Shown piece by piece: positions 8,708-17,147 of a stretch of DNA of 64,000 nucleotides. The stretch is from Cellvibrionaceae bacterium. GTDB lineage: Bacteria > Pseudomonadota > Gammaproteobacteria > Pseudomonadales > Cellvibrionaceae. Position 1 is the stretch's first letter. Each line of letters starts with the position of its first letter. The notes under the pieces were generated by a model, which ran no database searches, was not told the origin of the DNA, and was given only the letters and a program-made list of their open reading frames with translations. Where the stretch lies: positions 1 through 64,000 of the forward strand of contig JAGKWQ010000007.1 of the NCBI GenBank assembly GCA_021151825.1. The letters are read 5' to 3'. The position numbers were made by a program, and so were the translations under genes.

Positions 8708-10048
8708 CTATTTAACCGCAATTAATTGCGCTGGTGGTTGTTGTGAGCTGCGAACACAATTACGCCCTTGAGCTTTGGCGACATACAGGGCTTTATCGGC
8801 GCGACCAATAAAATCAGTAGGTGATTCCCCTTCCATTTGTTGCGCAACACCAAAGCTGGCGGTGACCTTCAGTCCTTTGGGCCATTCGGTTTCTTCAATA
8901 CAACGACGCAATTTTTCTGCGAGCCCCAAGGCGTTTTCAATATTGGTATCAGGGCAAGCAAGCACAAATTCCTCTCCCCCCCAGCGAGCCAGTAAATCGT
9001 GGTTGCGCGTATTAGCACTGAGGGATTGGGCAAATACCAGTAGAGCCTGATCGCCAACATTGTGACCGTATTGATCGTTAATCCGTTTAAAGTGATCGAT
9101 GTCGATAAAAATTAATGACAGTAATGCCTGTGTGCCATCGGAGTTTAATTGCTGGAATACCGGTGCTAAACCTTCACGATTCAACACGCCAGTGAGCGGA
9201 TCACGTGCAAGGCGCTCCTCCAGTTTTTGTTGTTCCTGATTCAATAATTTATTCAGCGATTCCAATTGCACCTGACGCTGCTGATTGTTTTGTAATTCAA
9301 GTTTGGCTTTGCGAAAAGTGTTTACAAAATAAATCAGGCCCAACGCCGTCCAGATACTTACCAGCACTAACAGCAATTGATGGTCGCTAATGTATTTTCC
9401 GCGGAACTCTACGTGCTCGATAATCATTTGATATTTGCCGGGCGTGACGCGTTCACCGGTGGCGATTTGTACTCCGCGCACATCATCAAATTCCGGCCCC
9501 CAATAGTCGGGTGGGATTTTGCCCTGGCTTAACCACCACGTGGGCACCTGCATATGGCTTAGTTCAATTAATTGCGGGTAGCGAATATGGGTATCGTAAA
9601 GTTCGATGGCATTGTATTTCTGCGAATTGCTATCGCCGGGTTTGGCGTACGCCGGATTGAAATTTACCAGCTGGAAGCGAATACCAAAGTCTTGTGGTTG
9701 GGAGTAGTGAATGTGCAATTCGACTTCAGTGAAGGTACTTAAATCAATGCCGCGACGGGTGACGTCATCGGTCAGGATGAAGCTGATTTCACAGTATGGC
9801 CAGGCGTAACTGGAAGCAACAATGTCGCAATCCAGAATAAAGCGCTCGCCGTCGCGGGTCAGGTGGGCAATTGAGGAGCCGCCATTGCCCCGGTCATCAA
9901 TGGTTTCGATGCGCACACCGGCATCGACTCCCAATACCAGCGTTTTCTGTGGGCCGTAGTATTGCAGCAGCAATAATACGAGAGTGATAAGAATCAGTAA
10001 TCCAAGCAACCGCGCTTTTGTTATTTCTTGCTGGATGGCCATCGTCAT
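8708..10048 (-). CDS. Diguanylate cyclase with periplasmic sensor domain
   Basis: 446 residues. A membrane segment (~13-30) leads to a ~190-residue periplasmic domain rich in beta structure, a second membrane segment (~222-242), a coiled-coil stretch (~245-282) and a C-terminal GGDEF domain. The active motif is GGEEF at 357-361 and the I-site RNHD is at 348-351, so it should be an active, feedback-inhibited cyclase. The periplasmic domain may bind a small molecule or sugar; I cannot name its family. It is the second cyclase within 6 kb. Confidence 0.92.
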   Translation of the reverse strand: MTMAIQQEITKARLLGLLILITLVLLLLQYYGPQKTLVLGVDAGVRIETIDDRGNGGSSIAHLTRDGERFILDCDIVASSYAWPYCEISFILTDDVTRRGIDLSTFTEVELHIHYSQPQDFGIRFQLVNFNPAYAKPGDSNSQKYNAIELYDTHIRYPQLIELSHMQVPTWWLSQGKIPPDYWGPEFDDVRGVQIATGERVTPGKYQMIIEHVEFRGKYISDHQLLLVLVSIWTALGLIYFVNTFRKAKLELQNNQQRQVQLESLNKLLNQEQQKLEERLARDPLTGVLNREGLAPVFQQLNSDGTQALLSLIFIDIDHFKRINDQYGHNVGDQALLVFAQSLSANTRNHDLLARWGGEEFVLACPDTNIENALGLAEKLRRCIEETEWPKGLKVTASFGVAQQMEGESPTDFIGRADKALYVAKAQGRNCVRSSQQPPAQLIAVK

Positions 10049-10248
10049 TGATCAACCGCAGTAAGTATGTTGTGAACTAGTAAAGCATAGTTTTTTCCCT
10101 GCTCAAAGAGCGTCATGCAAGCAGTTAGAAATAATTAGCTTTTTATAACTTTTATCTGACGTTTCCAGATTGATTGATACAGCATTTGTGCAGTTAGTCG
10201 TAAGTTCAGGGAGGTTCGGGTAGTAAAAAGTAACACTTCAGCGTGTGA

Positions 10249-10284
10249 TCAAGTTGACTGCTTTCTATCAAATAGTCAACTTGA
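10249..10284. repeat. 11-bp inverted repeat downstream of the chitinase
   Basis: TCAAGTTGACT at 10249-10259 is repeated inverted, without mismatch, as AGTCAACTTGA at 10274-10284 (14-nt loop). It begins 13 bp past the chitinase stop. There is no T-run, so it may be a rho-dependent end, an mRNA-protecting hairpin or a protein site rather than a classical terminator. Confidence 0.5.
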
Positions 10285-10296
10285 CCAACGTTGTCA

Positions 10297-11457
10297 TTAG
10301 GGTTTTATCGCATTTTCAGGATTTTTCAGGTTTTGATGGATGCTATTGAGCAAGCCATTATTGTCGGTATCATGCGGCAATTGCCAGAACATGATACCGC
10401 CCAATTTGTGCTTGCGCAGATAACTGACTTTTTCGCCCATGGATCTCTGGTCGTCAAAGGTGGCAAATATTTTTTGCTTCGGGTTATAGGCATAAGGTGC
10501 TTTAGCGACATCATCCCAGTAATAGGTAAATCCCGCTGTCGGCGCGTAGCGTTCAGGAAATTCTTTGTAGTCAGCACCATCAATATGGATTCCTGCCTGA
10601 TAAAGGCCATTATTGGCCATGCTAACCTCTTTCCAGGAGCGTGCATAAAAAGCCGTACCAATCACGATTTTTTCCGGCGCTACCCCCAGGCTCAACAGCT
10701 TTTGTACTGCATTATCGGTAGAGTCTTTTTGTTGTGGTGTGGAGTAAAGTGCAGTGTGGTGGCCGGTGTGTGGCGTAGCGCCGTTCACTATGTCGTAAGT
10801 CATCAGGTTGACGTTGTTCAGTAGCGGCATGATGGTTTGCCAATCCACCGCTGTTTCCAGGAATTTATCAAAACCGCCCGCCGCAAAACTCAATTCGTAT
10901 TTATCGCCCACCGCATTGCGCAACTCACGCACCAGCTCGCTGAAATTGGTGCGGTCATAAGGCGCAAATTTATGGCCTGGGTAACCCTCAATGGTGGGAT
11001 ATTCCCAATCCAGATCGATACCATCCGCGTTGTAATCCTGAATAATTTTCAGCGTGGATTGTGCAAATGCTTTGCGATTTGCCGCGGAATTAAAGGTATC
11101 GGAACAAGTTTCGCAACCGCCCCAACCACCGAGGGACAGTAATACTTTTAAATGGGGATAGGTTTTCTTGAGCGCGACCAACTTACGCATGGCTTCCTGA
11201 TCTTTGGCAGAATCAAAACTTAATTGATTGCCCTTTAAATGCAGGAAACTATAAATAACATGGGTGAGTTGATTGAAGTTATAACGCCCCAAATCCGAAC
11301 CATCACCCATGTAATAGGCGATGACTTTTACTGAGTTTGTTGTTGTCACAGGTATCGGCTCCTGGCTGGTTGCCGGATCTTTTGGTGGTGTCTGGCTACA
11401 GGCAGATAATAACCAACCACATGCAATCAGTATTGCGCAGCGAAAAACTGGTTTCAT
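10297..11457 (-). CDS. Family GH18 chitinase-like lipoprotein
   Basis: 386 residues. The signal sequence ends in lipobox LSAC (Cys20), so it is probably an outer-membrane lipoprotein. The GH18 active-site motif DGIDLDWE lies at 145-152 with catalytic acid Glu152; the SLGGW segment before it (108-112) is the second conserved GH18 stretch. It should hydrolyse chitin or chito-oligosaccharides by the substrate-assisted mechanism. No carbohydrate-binding module is present, which fits a cell-bound enzyme acting on short oligomers. Monocistronic by context. Confidence 0.92.
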   Translation of the reverse strand: MKPVFRCAILIACGWLLSACSQTPPKDPATSQEPIPVTTTNSVKVIAYYMGDGSDLGRYNFNQLTHVIYSFLHLKGNQLSFDSAKDQEAMRKLVALKKTYPHLKVLLSLGGWGGCETCSDTFNSAANRKAFAQSTLKIIQDYNADGIDLDWEYPTIEGYPGHKFAPYDRTNFSELVRELRNAVGDKYELSFAAGGFDKFLETAVDWQTIMPLLNNVNLMTYDIVNGATPHTGHHTALYSTPQQKDSTDNAVQKLLSLGVAPEKIVIGTAFYARSWKEVSMANNGLYQAGIHIDGADYKEFPERYAPTAGFTYYWDDVAKAPYAYNPKQKIFATFDDQRSMGEKVSYLRKHKLGGIMFWQLPHDTDNNGLLNSIHQNLKNPENAIKP

Positions 11458-11566
11458 AAATCCCTCGTCGGATATTCAACGATTATTGGTTTTAGTAAAA
11501 AACACGAGAGACCGGGTAGTGGCAAGTACGTCTGCAATTCTTGGTGTTGCAGATCTGTTCTGTATT

Positions 11567-11597
11567 CTACTCTTTGGTCCCTCTGCTACCAGAGTAG
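11567..11597. repeat. Inverted repeat between chitinase and sufE-like gene
   Basis: CTACTCT (11567-11573) plus GGT pairs with ACC plus AGAGTAG (11588-11597), with a 2-nt bulge. It lies 110 bp upstream of the chitinase start and 113 bp before the sufE-like gene, so it could be an operator for either divergent gene. No regulator is identified. Confidence 0.35.
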
Positions 11598-11709
11598 GCA
11601 CAGGTAAAGTTAAATAAAGATAAGTGATTTGTTTTTTTGATTGCCAACTGGCTCACAGCGGCGTTTAATGCTTGCATCCTGATGCTGTGAAACTGATACA
11701 AAATCCCCT

Positions 11710-12120
11710 ATGCAAGAAGACGATTTATCTTCCATCTCTATTTCCCGATTGCTCGCTGCGGACAATTGGCAACAGCAATACAAATTAATTATCCAGTGGG
11801 GCAAGTTGCTGTCGCCCAAACCGGAAATTCGCGCAGTGGATAATTTAATTCGCGGCTGTGAATTGCCAGTATGGTTGACCTGTACGCAACGCGAAGGAAA
11901 ATTATATTTTTCCTTCGATGCAGATAGCAGCGTCATCAAAGGACTTGCTGCGTTATTGCTGGTGCAAGTGAATGATAAAACCCCGGCAGAATTGCTTGGG
12001 CTTGATCTTGTTGCAAGTTTGCAATCGCTTGGGTTGGAAAAACATTTAACTCCATCGCGCAATAATGGTTTAAATGGAATTATTGGGCGTATTTATGAGT
12101 TGTTGAAATGCGCTAATTGA
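11710..12120 (+). CDS. SufE/CsdE-family sulfur acceptor
   Basis: 136 residues, the normal size of SufE/CsdE. The conserved acceptor cysteine is Cys50 in IRGCELPVWL. These proteins take persulfide sulfur from a cysteine desulfurase (SufS or CsdA) and pass it on for Fe-S cluster or tRNA modification work. Neither desulfurase is in the window; tcdA, which sits with csdA and csdE in Escherichia coli, is 12 kb away at 23857. The gene stands alone between a chitinase and an intergenic stretch. CsdE versus SufE is not settled by sequence alone. Confidence 0.82.
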   Translation: MQEDDLSSISISRLLAADNWQQQYKLIIQWGKLLSPKPEIRAVDNLIRGCELPVWLTCTQREGKLYFSFDADSSVIKGLAALLLVQVNDKTPAELLGLDLVASLQSLGLEKHLTPSRNNGLNGIIGRIYELLKCAN

Positions 12121-12206
12121 TCGACAGGAATGTTGAAAAAGAAAATCATTAAAATAATTAATAGAGCGAGAAGCAAACTAAAAGATAATTGTTAATACCT
12201 GGACGA

Positions 12207-12461
12207 CTAAAATAAAATTATTGTATACGTAAGGCGGCCAAAAAAGCCGCCTTCGTTCTTCTGCAACCCGGCCCGCCTTTTAAGATGCATATAAATCCTA
12301 TCAGTGATTTGCGTAATACCGATAATAGCACTCTGTGGTATTTTTACTTTTTCCTGAATTTCGTCGAATAAAACTTCCAGCCTGCACGTATTGATACACA
12401 ATTCAGAAATAGCATCTTCGTCCATTTTGTTCGATATAGGCTCCCTAAGTATTGTAAGCAC
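12207..12461 (-). CDS. Possible small protein, doubtful
   Basis: 84 residues (or 72 from an internal Met at 12425). The predicted product is helical and mixed-charge (LCINTCRLEVLFDEIQEKV) and matches no family I know. Against it, the hairpin at 12231-12253 lies inside its last codons and a competing frame covers 12344-12610. It is listed only because the composition is protein-like. Confidence 0.22.
   Translation of the reverse strand: MLTILREPISNKMDEDAISELCINTCRLEVLFDEIQEKVKIPQSAIIGITQITDRIYMHLKRRAGLQKNEGGFFGRLTYTIILF
12231..12253. terminator. Hairpin, probable terminator
   Basis: AAGGCGGC (12231-12238) and GCCGCCTT (12246-12253) form a perfect 8-bp GC-rich stem with a 7-nt loop. It lies 110 bp after the sufE-like stop. 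A T-run follows on neither strand; the six A of the loop become T on the minus strand. Confidence 0.5.
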
Positions 12462-12656
12462 TCTGCCATTAGGTGCATGAACTTCAATACGGGATTTTTG
12501 TAAGAGGTGTATTGATGTTGATCGAGTTTGATAACGCAGGTATTTGGGCGCGCGCGGGAAGGTGGGACTTTATGGGGGTTGACCGAGCAGGGGCTCACCA
12601 CCGGCCCCAATTCAACATCGCTCCCTCCCCCTGAAGGCAGCCCCGCCCAGCCACCA

Positions 12657-12670
12657 TGTAAATGTTTACA
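12657..12670. promoter_or_regulatory. Palindrome upstream of the TraB-like gene
   Basis: TGTAAATGTTTACA reads as a 6-2-6 dyad about 100 bp before the GTG start at 12772. It could be a regulator site; the protein is not known. Confidence 0.3.
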
Positions 12671-12771
12671 CCCTTTACCCTTCTCAACAATTCAGTTGCT
12701 ATAGTTACTTGGCGCAATTGCCATCAGACTGATACGCATTGATGGTATAACCAGAATATTGGAGGGGTGGC

Positions 12772-13875
12772 GTGACCGGGACGATATTATTTTCTCAAAA
12801 GCTAAAAATTGGCATAGTTGCCATTTCGCTTTTTATTCTGACAATTGGATTCTTGTTGGGGGTATTAGTACTTGCGTCATGGTCCGTCTGGTTATGCTGC
12901 GCGACCATTGCTACGATAAGTGTTATTGCACTTCCTCTTACGTGGCTTATAAAAAAACTTTTCAGGCAATTTGGTTCGAATCAAAAGTCACATTTTTTAG
13001 GCAAAACATGGCTTTTTTTAGTTTTGCTAATCACTTCTATTTTAACTTTCCCCTATTTTTATCTGGCTGTTAAAAGTGAAACTGATCCATTGGTTTTACC
13101 CCAAGCGGTACTGAGTGATGGAAAGAAAACTGTAATCTTTCAAGGTATGGTGCATGTAGGTTCAGAAAATTTTTATAAGTCTGTTGTGTATGATCTTGAA
13201 GCGGCCCTCGATGAGGGATACAAACTCTATTACGAAGGAATAATGCCATCGACAGAGGATGCCAATAAATGGTTTTCCGATACGATTGCCGGAGGGGTTT
13301 CTTTGTCGGATAACTATCGTCAACTTGCAGAAGTTTGCGGTGTTAAATTTCAACTCGATTATTTTCAGTTACTAATTCACGATATCCAGGCACATCCGGA
13401 GCGTCACGCTACAGTGGATGTAACCACAGCAGAATTGAAAAATGAATATGAGCGACTGCTCAACAACAGCGCAGATTTTGCAGCCGCAGTAGCAAAAGAA
13501 AGGGATGGTAAAACTAAAGGTGATGGCATATCGGATGATATCGCAGCGAAGATATTTACTTTTGTTCATGGCGCTAGTGATAGCCAAAAAAACATGATTG
13601 GTACTCTATGCCGAGGTTTTTTTGTCTATGCATTAAAAGTAAATAGTAATGAAAAGCCGCAAGTGCTTGATCCAATATTGCTTGATTTTCGTAACCATCA
13701 CCTCGCCAAACAGATACAAGCTGACGCAAGCGAAAAAATTTACATTACTTATGGCGCAGGACATTTACCGGGGTTAATTCAATTATTGAAAGCTACGGAT
13801 CCGGCATGGGAGATGAAATCGCTAAAATGGATACGCGGTATGGCCGCACCTGAACATCTTGAAGGGCAGCTTTAA
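12772..13875 (+). CDS. TraB/GumN-like membrane protein
   Basis: 367 residues from GTG 12772, which follows a strong GGAGGGG site. The first ~105 residues hold three hydrophobic segments. The soluble remainder has the hallmarks of the TraB/PrgY/GumN superfamily: VHVGSENFY (family GX2H-like region), LYYEGI with the conserved Glu, a central RNHHLAK and a C-terminal YGAGHLPGL. Members related to TIKI are metal-dependent peptidases; whether this one is active is not known. It is followed by two small exported proteins on the same strand with 29-bp and ~60-bp gaps, possibly one unit. Confidence 0.72.
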   Translation: MTGTILFSQKLKIGIVAISLFILTIGFLLGVLVLASWSVWLCCATIATISVIALPLTWLIKKLFRQFGSNQKSHFLGKTWLFLVLLITSILTFPYFYLAVKSETDPLVLPQAVLSDGKKTVIFQGMVHVGSENFYKSVVYDLEAALDEGYKLYYEGIMPSTEDANKWFSDTIAGGVSLSDNYRQLAEVCGVKFQLDYFQLLIHDIQAHPERHATVDVTTAELKNEYERLLNNSADFAAAVAKERDGKTKGDGISDDIAAKIFTFVHGASDSQKNMIGTLCRGFFVYALKVNSNEKPQVLDPILLDFRNHHLAKQIQADASEKIYITYGAGHLPGLIQLLKATDPAWEMKSLKWIRGMAAPEHLEGQL

Positions 13876-13904
13876 TCAACAATTATCCGTAGTAAGGAGA
13901 GTGT

Positions 13905-14114
13905 ATGCGATTAATTAAATTATCAAGCTTATTATTAACGGTAATGTTTTTAGGTGCTTGCATTATTTTGGAAGAAGGAAGCGATTACCTGATTGTCCGA
14001 AGTGCTGGAGATATAAGATCAGATGGTCAATCGGGCGGGCTATTATTTGGTGTTCATTATTTTCATAAAAACCAGTTGCATACCTATAAAGTAACAGCGG
14101 AAGGTAATAAATAA
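13905..14114 (+). CDS. Small lipoprotein, unknown function
   Basis: 69 residues. A signal sequence with lipobox LGAC (Cys19) gives a ~50-residue mature lipoprotein. A good AAGGAG site precedes the ATG. No family recognised. It lies between the TraB-like gene and another exported protein. Confidence 0.6.
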   Translation: MRLIKLSSLLLTVMFLGACIILEEGSDYLIVRSAGDIRSDGQSGGLLFGVHYFHKNQLHTYKVTAEGNK

Positions 14115-14174
14115 TTTTTAGTAACTGTTTGCATGTATACGTAAAATATTTTTTATTAACTTAAGGAGATGTAT

Positions 14175-14765
14175 ATGCGCTTGCTTCAATCAAAATTAGT
14201 ATTAGCAGTTGTTGTTGCCAGTTTTTCTACTGCTGCCGTTGCTACAAAAAAAGGTGATCTTACCCAAATCGATTATGGTGTGGTGGAAAAAGTAGAAAAC
14301 GTAAAAGTGGATTCCAATATGGGTAAGGGCGTTATCGCGGGTGGTGTGATAGGTGCGGCTACTAGTGGTAAGCATAGTAGTAACCATGATAAGGCAAAGC
14401 ATGCAGCTGAAGGTGCGGCAGCGCTAGCATTGTTGACCGCTATTGCCGAAGGCAAGCGTAAGGCTCATTCGTATCAAGTTAAGCTGACAACGGGTTCAGT
14501 CGTGAAATTGGTGTCTGAAAGTAAAGAAATAACTGAAGGGGATTGCGTTGCGGTCGAGCAGGGCGAGTCAGCTAATATTCGTCGCGTATCATCTGTTTAT
14601 TGTGAGGAACCTGATCACGAGGCATTACGTCATCCACATGTGCGCGCTGCTGCCTATGAAGATGCAGCCGAGTGCCATACTGCAAAAGAAATGGCGATGC
14701 ATGCAAAAACTGAAAAAGAAATTGATATTGCGCTGAAAAAAGTTCAAATTTTTTGTGATGATTGA
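14175..14765 (+). CDS. Exported glycine-rich protein, unknown function
   Basis: 196 residues. Of two ATGs (14169, 14175), the second has the proper 6-nt spacing from AAGGAG. A signal peptide ends near AAVATK. A Gly/Ala-rich segment (KGVIAGGVIGAATSG, then AAEGAAALALL, ~50-95) resembles the glycine-zipper stretches of SlyB-like envelope proteins. The C-terminal third has four Cys that could form disulfides. No lipobox. Function unknown. Confidence 0.65.
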   Translation: MRLLQSKLVLAVVVASFSTAAVATKKGDLTQIDYGVVEKVENVKVDSNMGKGVIAGGVIGAATSGKHSSNHDKAKHAAEGAAALALLTAIAEGKRKAHSYQVKLTTGSVVKLVSESKEITEGDCVAVEQGESANIRRVSSVYCEEPDHEALRHPHVRAAAYEDAAECHTAKEMAMHAKTEKEIDIALKKVQIFCDD

Positions 14766-14799
14766 TTAGATCGCGCTAATTTCCTTTTTTCGACAAAGG

Positions 14800-14836
14800 T
14801 ATCTTCTGGTCGTTTGATTCGGCTGGCCAGAAGATA
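14800..14836. terminator. 10-bp inverted repeat, possible terminator
   Basis: TATCTTCTGG (14800-14809) pairs perfectly with CCAGAAGATA (14827-14836). It lies 35 bp after the stop of the exported protein gene. No T-run follows, so its role as a terminator is tentative. It also lies just before the broken end of the decarboxylase pseudogene. Confidence 0.45.
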
Positions 14837-16022
14837 CGCAGGTTGTATTATCAACAACGCGAATCGCGTTCGAACGTCAGTATTTTTCCAGGTCATTACT
14901 TCCAGTACCTTATCGCCAGGCGCTATCGATCTCTTCGCCGTGGAGGGAGGCACAGCGGCGATGACGTATATTTTCAATACGCTCAAACAAAATCAGTTGT
15001 TGCACAAAGGAGATAAGGTCGCCATCGGAATGCCGGTGTTCACTCCTTATATTGAAATTCCGGAGCTCGACGAATATGCATTGGAAGAGGTAGCCATTAA
15101 TGCTGACCCTGCCAACGGCTGGCAATATTCCGATGAAGAGCTGGATAAACTAAAAGACCCGGCAGTCAAAATTTTCTTCTGTACTAATCCCAGTAATCCG
15201 CCATCGGTAAAGCTCGACGAGCGCAGCCTGCAACGCTTGGCGGATATTGTTAACAATGATCGACCTGATTTAATCATTTTGACCGATGATGTGTACGGCA
15301 CTTTCGCTGATGATTTCCAATCATTGTTTGCTACTTGCCCACAAAATACTGTGCTGGTTTATTCGTACTCGAAATATTTTGGTGCTACCGGTTGGCGGCT
15401 TGGTGTCATCGCTACGCATGAAAATAATGTACTGGATCAAAAATTGGCTGCGTTGCCTGACTCATCTAAACAGTTGCTTGATCGTCGTTACGGTTCATTG
15501 ACACCTGATGTGCGTGGATTGAAATTTATTGACCGATTAGTCGCTGACAGTCGCACAGTTGCGCTCAATCATACAGCTGGCTTGTCTACACCGCAGCAAG
15601 TGCAACTGGTGTTGTTCTCGCTGTTTGCACTGATGGATGAAAATGAAGTTTACAAAACATCGTTGAAGAAAATTATTCGCAGGCGTCAGGCCGCACTCTA
15701 TCGCGAGCTTGGTGTTCCCGTTGAAATCGATCCAAACGGTGTCGACTATTACACCTTGCTGGACCTTGAAGAGCTCGCGCGCAAGTTATATGGCGACGAG
15801 TTTGCTGTATGGGTAACGAAGAAGTTTACCGGTATCGAACTTTTATTCCGCATTGCGGATGAGACCGGAATTGTACTCTTACCGGGCGAAGGATTTGGTA
15901 CCCATCAACCGGCAGGGCGTGCATCACTGGCTAATCTGAATGAGTTTGAGTACGCGGCTATTGGTCGCGCGTTGAAAAAAATGGCCGATGATTTTTATCA
16001 GGTGTTTAGCGCGGGCTCATAA
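14814..16022 (+). pseudogene. Aspartate 4-decarboxylase, N-terminally truncated
   Basis: The frame encodes 402 residues. From about residue 32 (PGAIDLFAVEGGTAAM) it matches the large PLP-dependent aspartate beta-decarboxylase family, with the PLP-lysine motif YSYSKYFGATGWRLG, TDDVYGTF and the C-terminal LFRIADETGIVLLPGEGFG. Family members have about 530 residues, so roughly the first 130, including part of the substrate site and oligomer arm, are missing. The first ~30 residues here look like random translation. The gene would make L-alanine and CO2 from aspartate if intact. No IS or repeat marks the junction near 14900; an internal start might still make a protein but activity is unlikely. 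Confidence 0.75.
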
Positions 16023-16062
16023 CCCGCAACATGTTTTCAGAATGTCAAAGCGCCAGGCCAGC

Positions 16063-17060
16063 TTAGAATGTGTACCTGGCGCCCAGATTAAACGCGCTGT
16101 TGCCAGATCCTAAATCGGTAGCATTTCCGACTTTGAAATTAGCACCGTTGTCATTGTTGATATTTCCATAGGCCGAATAAAAATCGATACGCTTGGAAAA
16201 ACTGTATAAATAACCCAGCGCCCATTGTTGCGCATCGTGCTCAGCCGTTGTGTCATCGCTATGGACAATGGCTGACGCCATGACTTTATGTTTACCCAAT
16301 GGCACGGTCACACCGAGCAATGTATCGGTGCTATCAGCACCAGCAAGGCCGCGATTGTTTGCGTAAGCGATGCTGGGTGTTGCAAAAGCAAAGTTGAATT
16401 TCACTACAAGCAATGTATTGTCGAAGTGATCGCTCGCGGTAGCATTTTCCTGCCGGTGATGTGCCAGATGAGCGTTAAAACGGCCCTGCGTAAACGTTAA
16501 GGCTGCACCCAGGGTTCGATAGCTTCGCTGTTGCCTTCAACCTCGCCGGCCCCGTAGGCGAGATCAACTGACCAGCCTTTAAACGTGGGGCTTTGATACT
16601 CCGCCATATCGTCGACCCGAACATCACCGGCCATTATATTTAATGCATTACCGGCCAATCCTGCGCCGAAGGGATCAGCAATATCGCGTATCGCTTTATA
16701 GTAGGGTGAATATTGTCGTCCCAAAGACAGGGTTCCCAGTTTGCCGGTCAAACCGAGCAACGCTTCTCTGCCAAATAAACGACCACTTTGCCCCGACTCA
16801 CCGTCATCAATATTAAAACCACTTTCCAATTGAAAGAATGCGGTTATACCATCGCCGATGTCTTCCCTTCCTTTAAATCCAATGCGGTTACCCGATGCTA
16901 TCCCACTACTAATTGCACTGACATCACCTTTATCACCTCCACTCTCATACACCACACCGGCATCGGCAACGCCATATAACGTGATAGGTAATTCTGCAAA
17001 ACTTGCAGGAGTGATTGTTGCCATTAAGCTGATTGGAATAAAACGCAATTTCATAGGCAT
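16063..17060 (-). pseudogene. General porin broken by one frameshift
   Basis: The first 184 residues (from 17060) start with a signal peptide and LYGVADAGV and continue with porin motifs (NRIGFKGREDIG, GREALLGLTGKLGTLSLGRQYSPY). The frame then ends in EPWVQP at 16498. Shifting frame near 16515, in CGAACCCTGGG, restores LGAALTFTQGRFNAHL and runs to a normal porin end, GARYTF, with the C-terminal Phe required for outer-membrane insertion. The rebuilt protein has about 333 residues, normal for this family. The break is in a run of three C, so it could be a real mutation or a sequencing error. Confidence 0.85.
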
Positions 17061-17147
17061 GCTCCGAGCATTGATTATAAAAAATAGCGATCATGGAAAA
17101 GCGGTTTGAATAATCGTTGTAAGCAATAAAAAAAGTGTGTCCTTACG

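Larger units (their letters stand above)
12121..12771. other. 650-bp stretch with no secure gene
   Basis: It holds a strong GC hairpin (12231-12253), a weak minus-strand frame (12207-12461), a GC-rich patch around 12540-12650 with GCGCGCG and runs of C, and the promoter side of the TraB-like gene. The GC-rich patch differs from the AT-rich flanks and has no frame I trust. Confidence 0.5.

Noticed and set aside
11610..12062. 150-residue minus-strand frame
   Set aside because: Fully overlaps the SufE-like gene, whose Cys motif is convincing.
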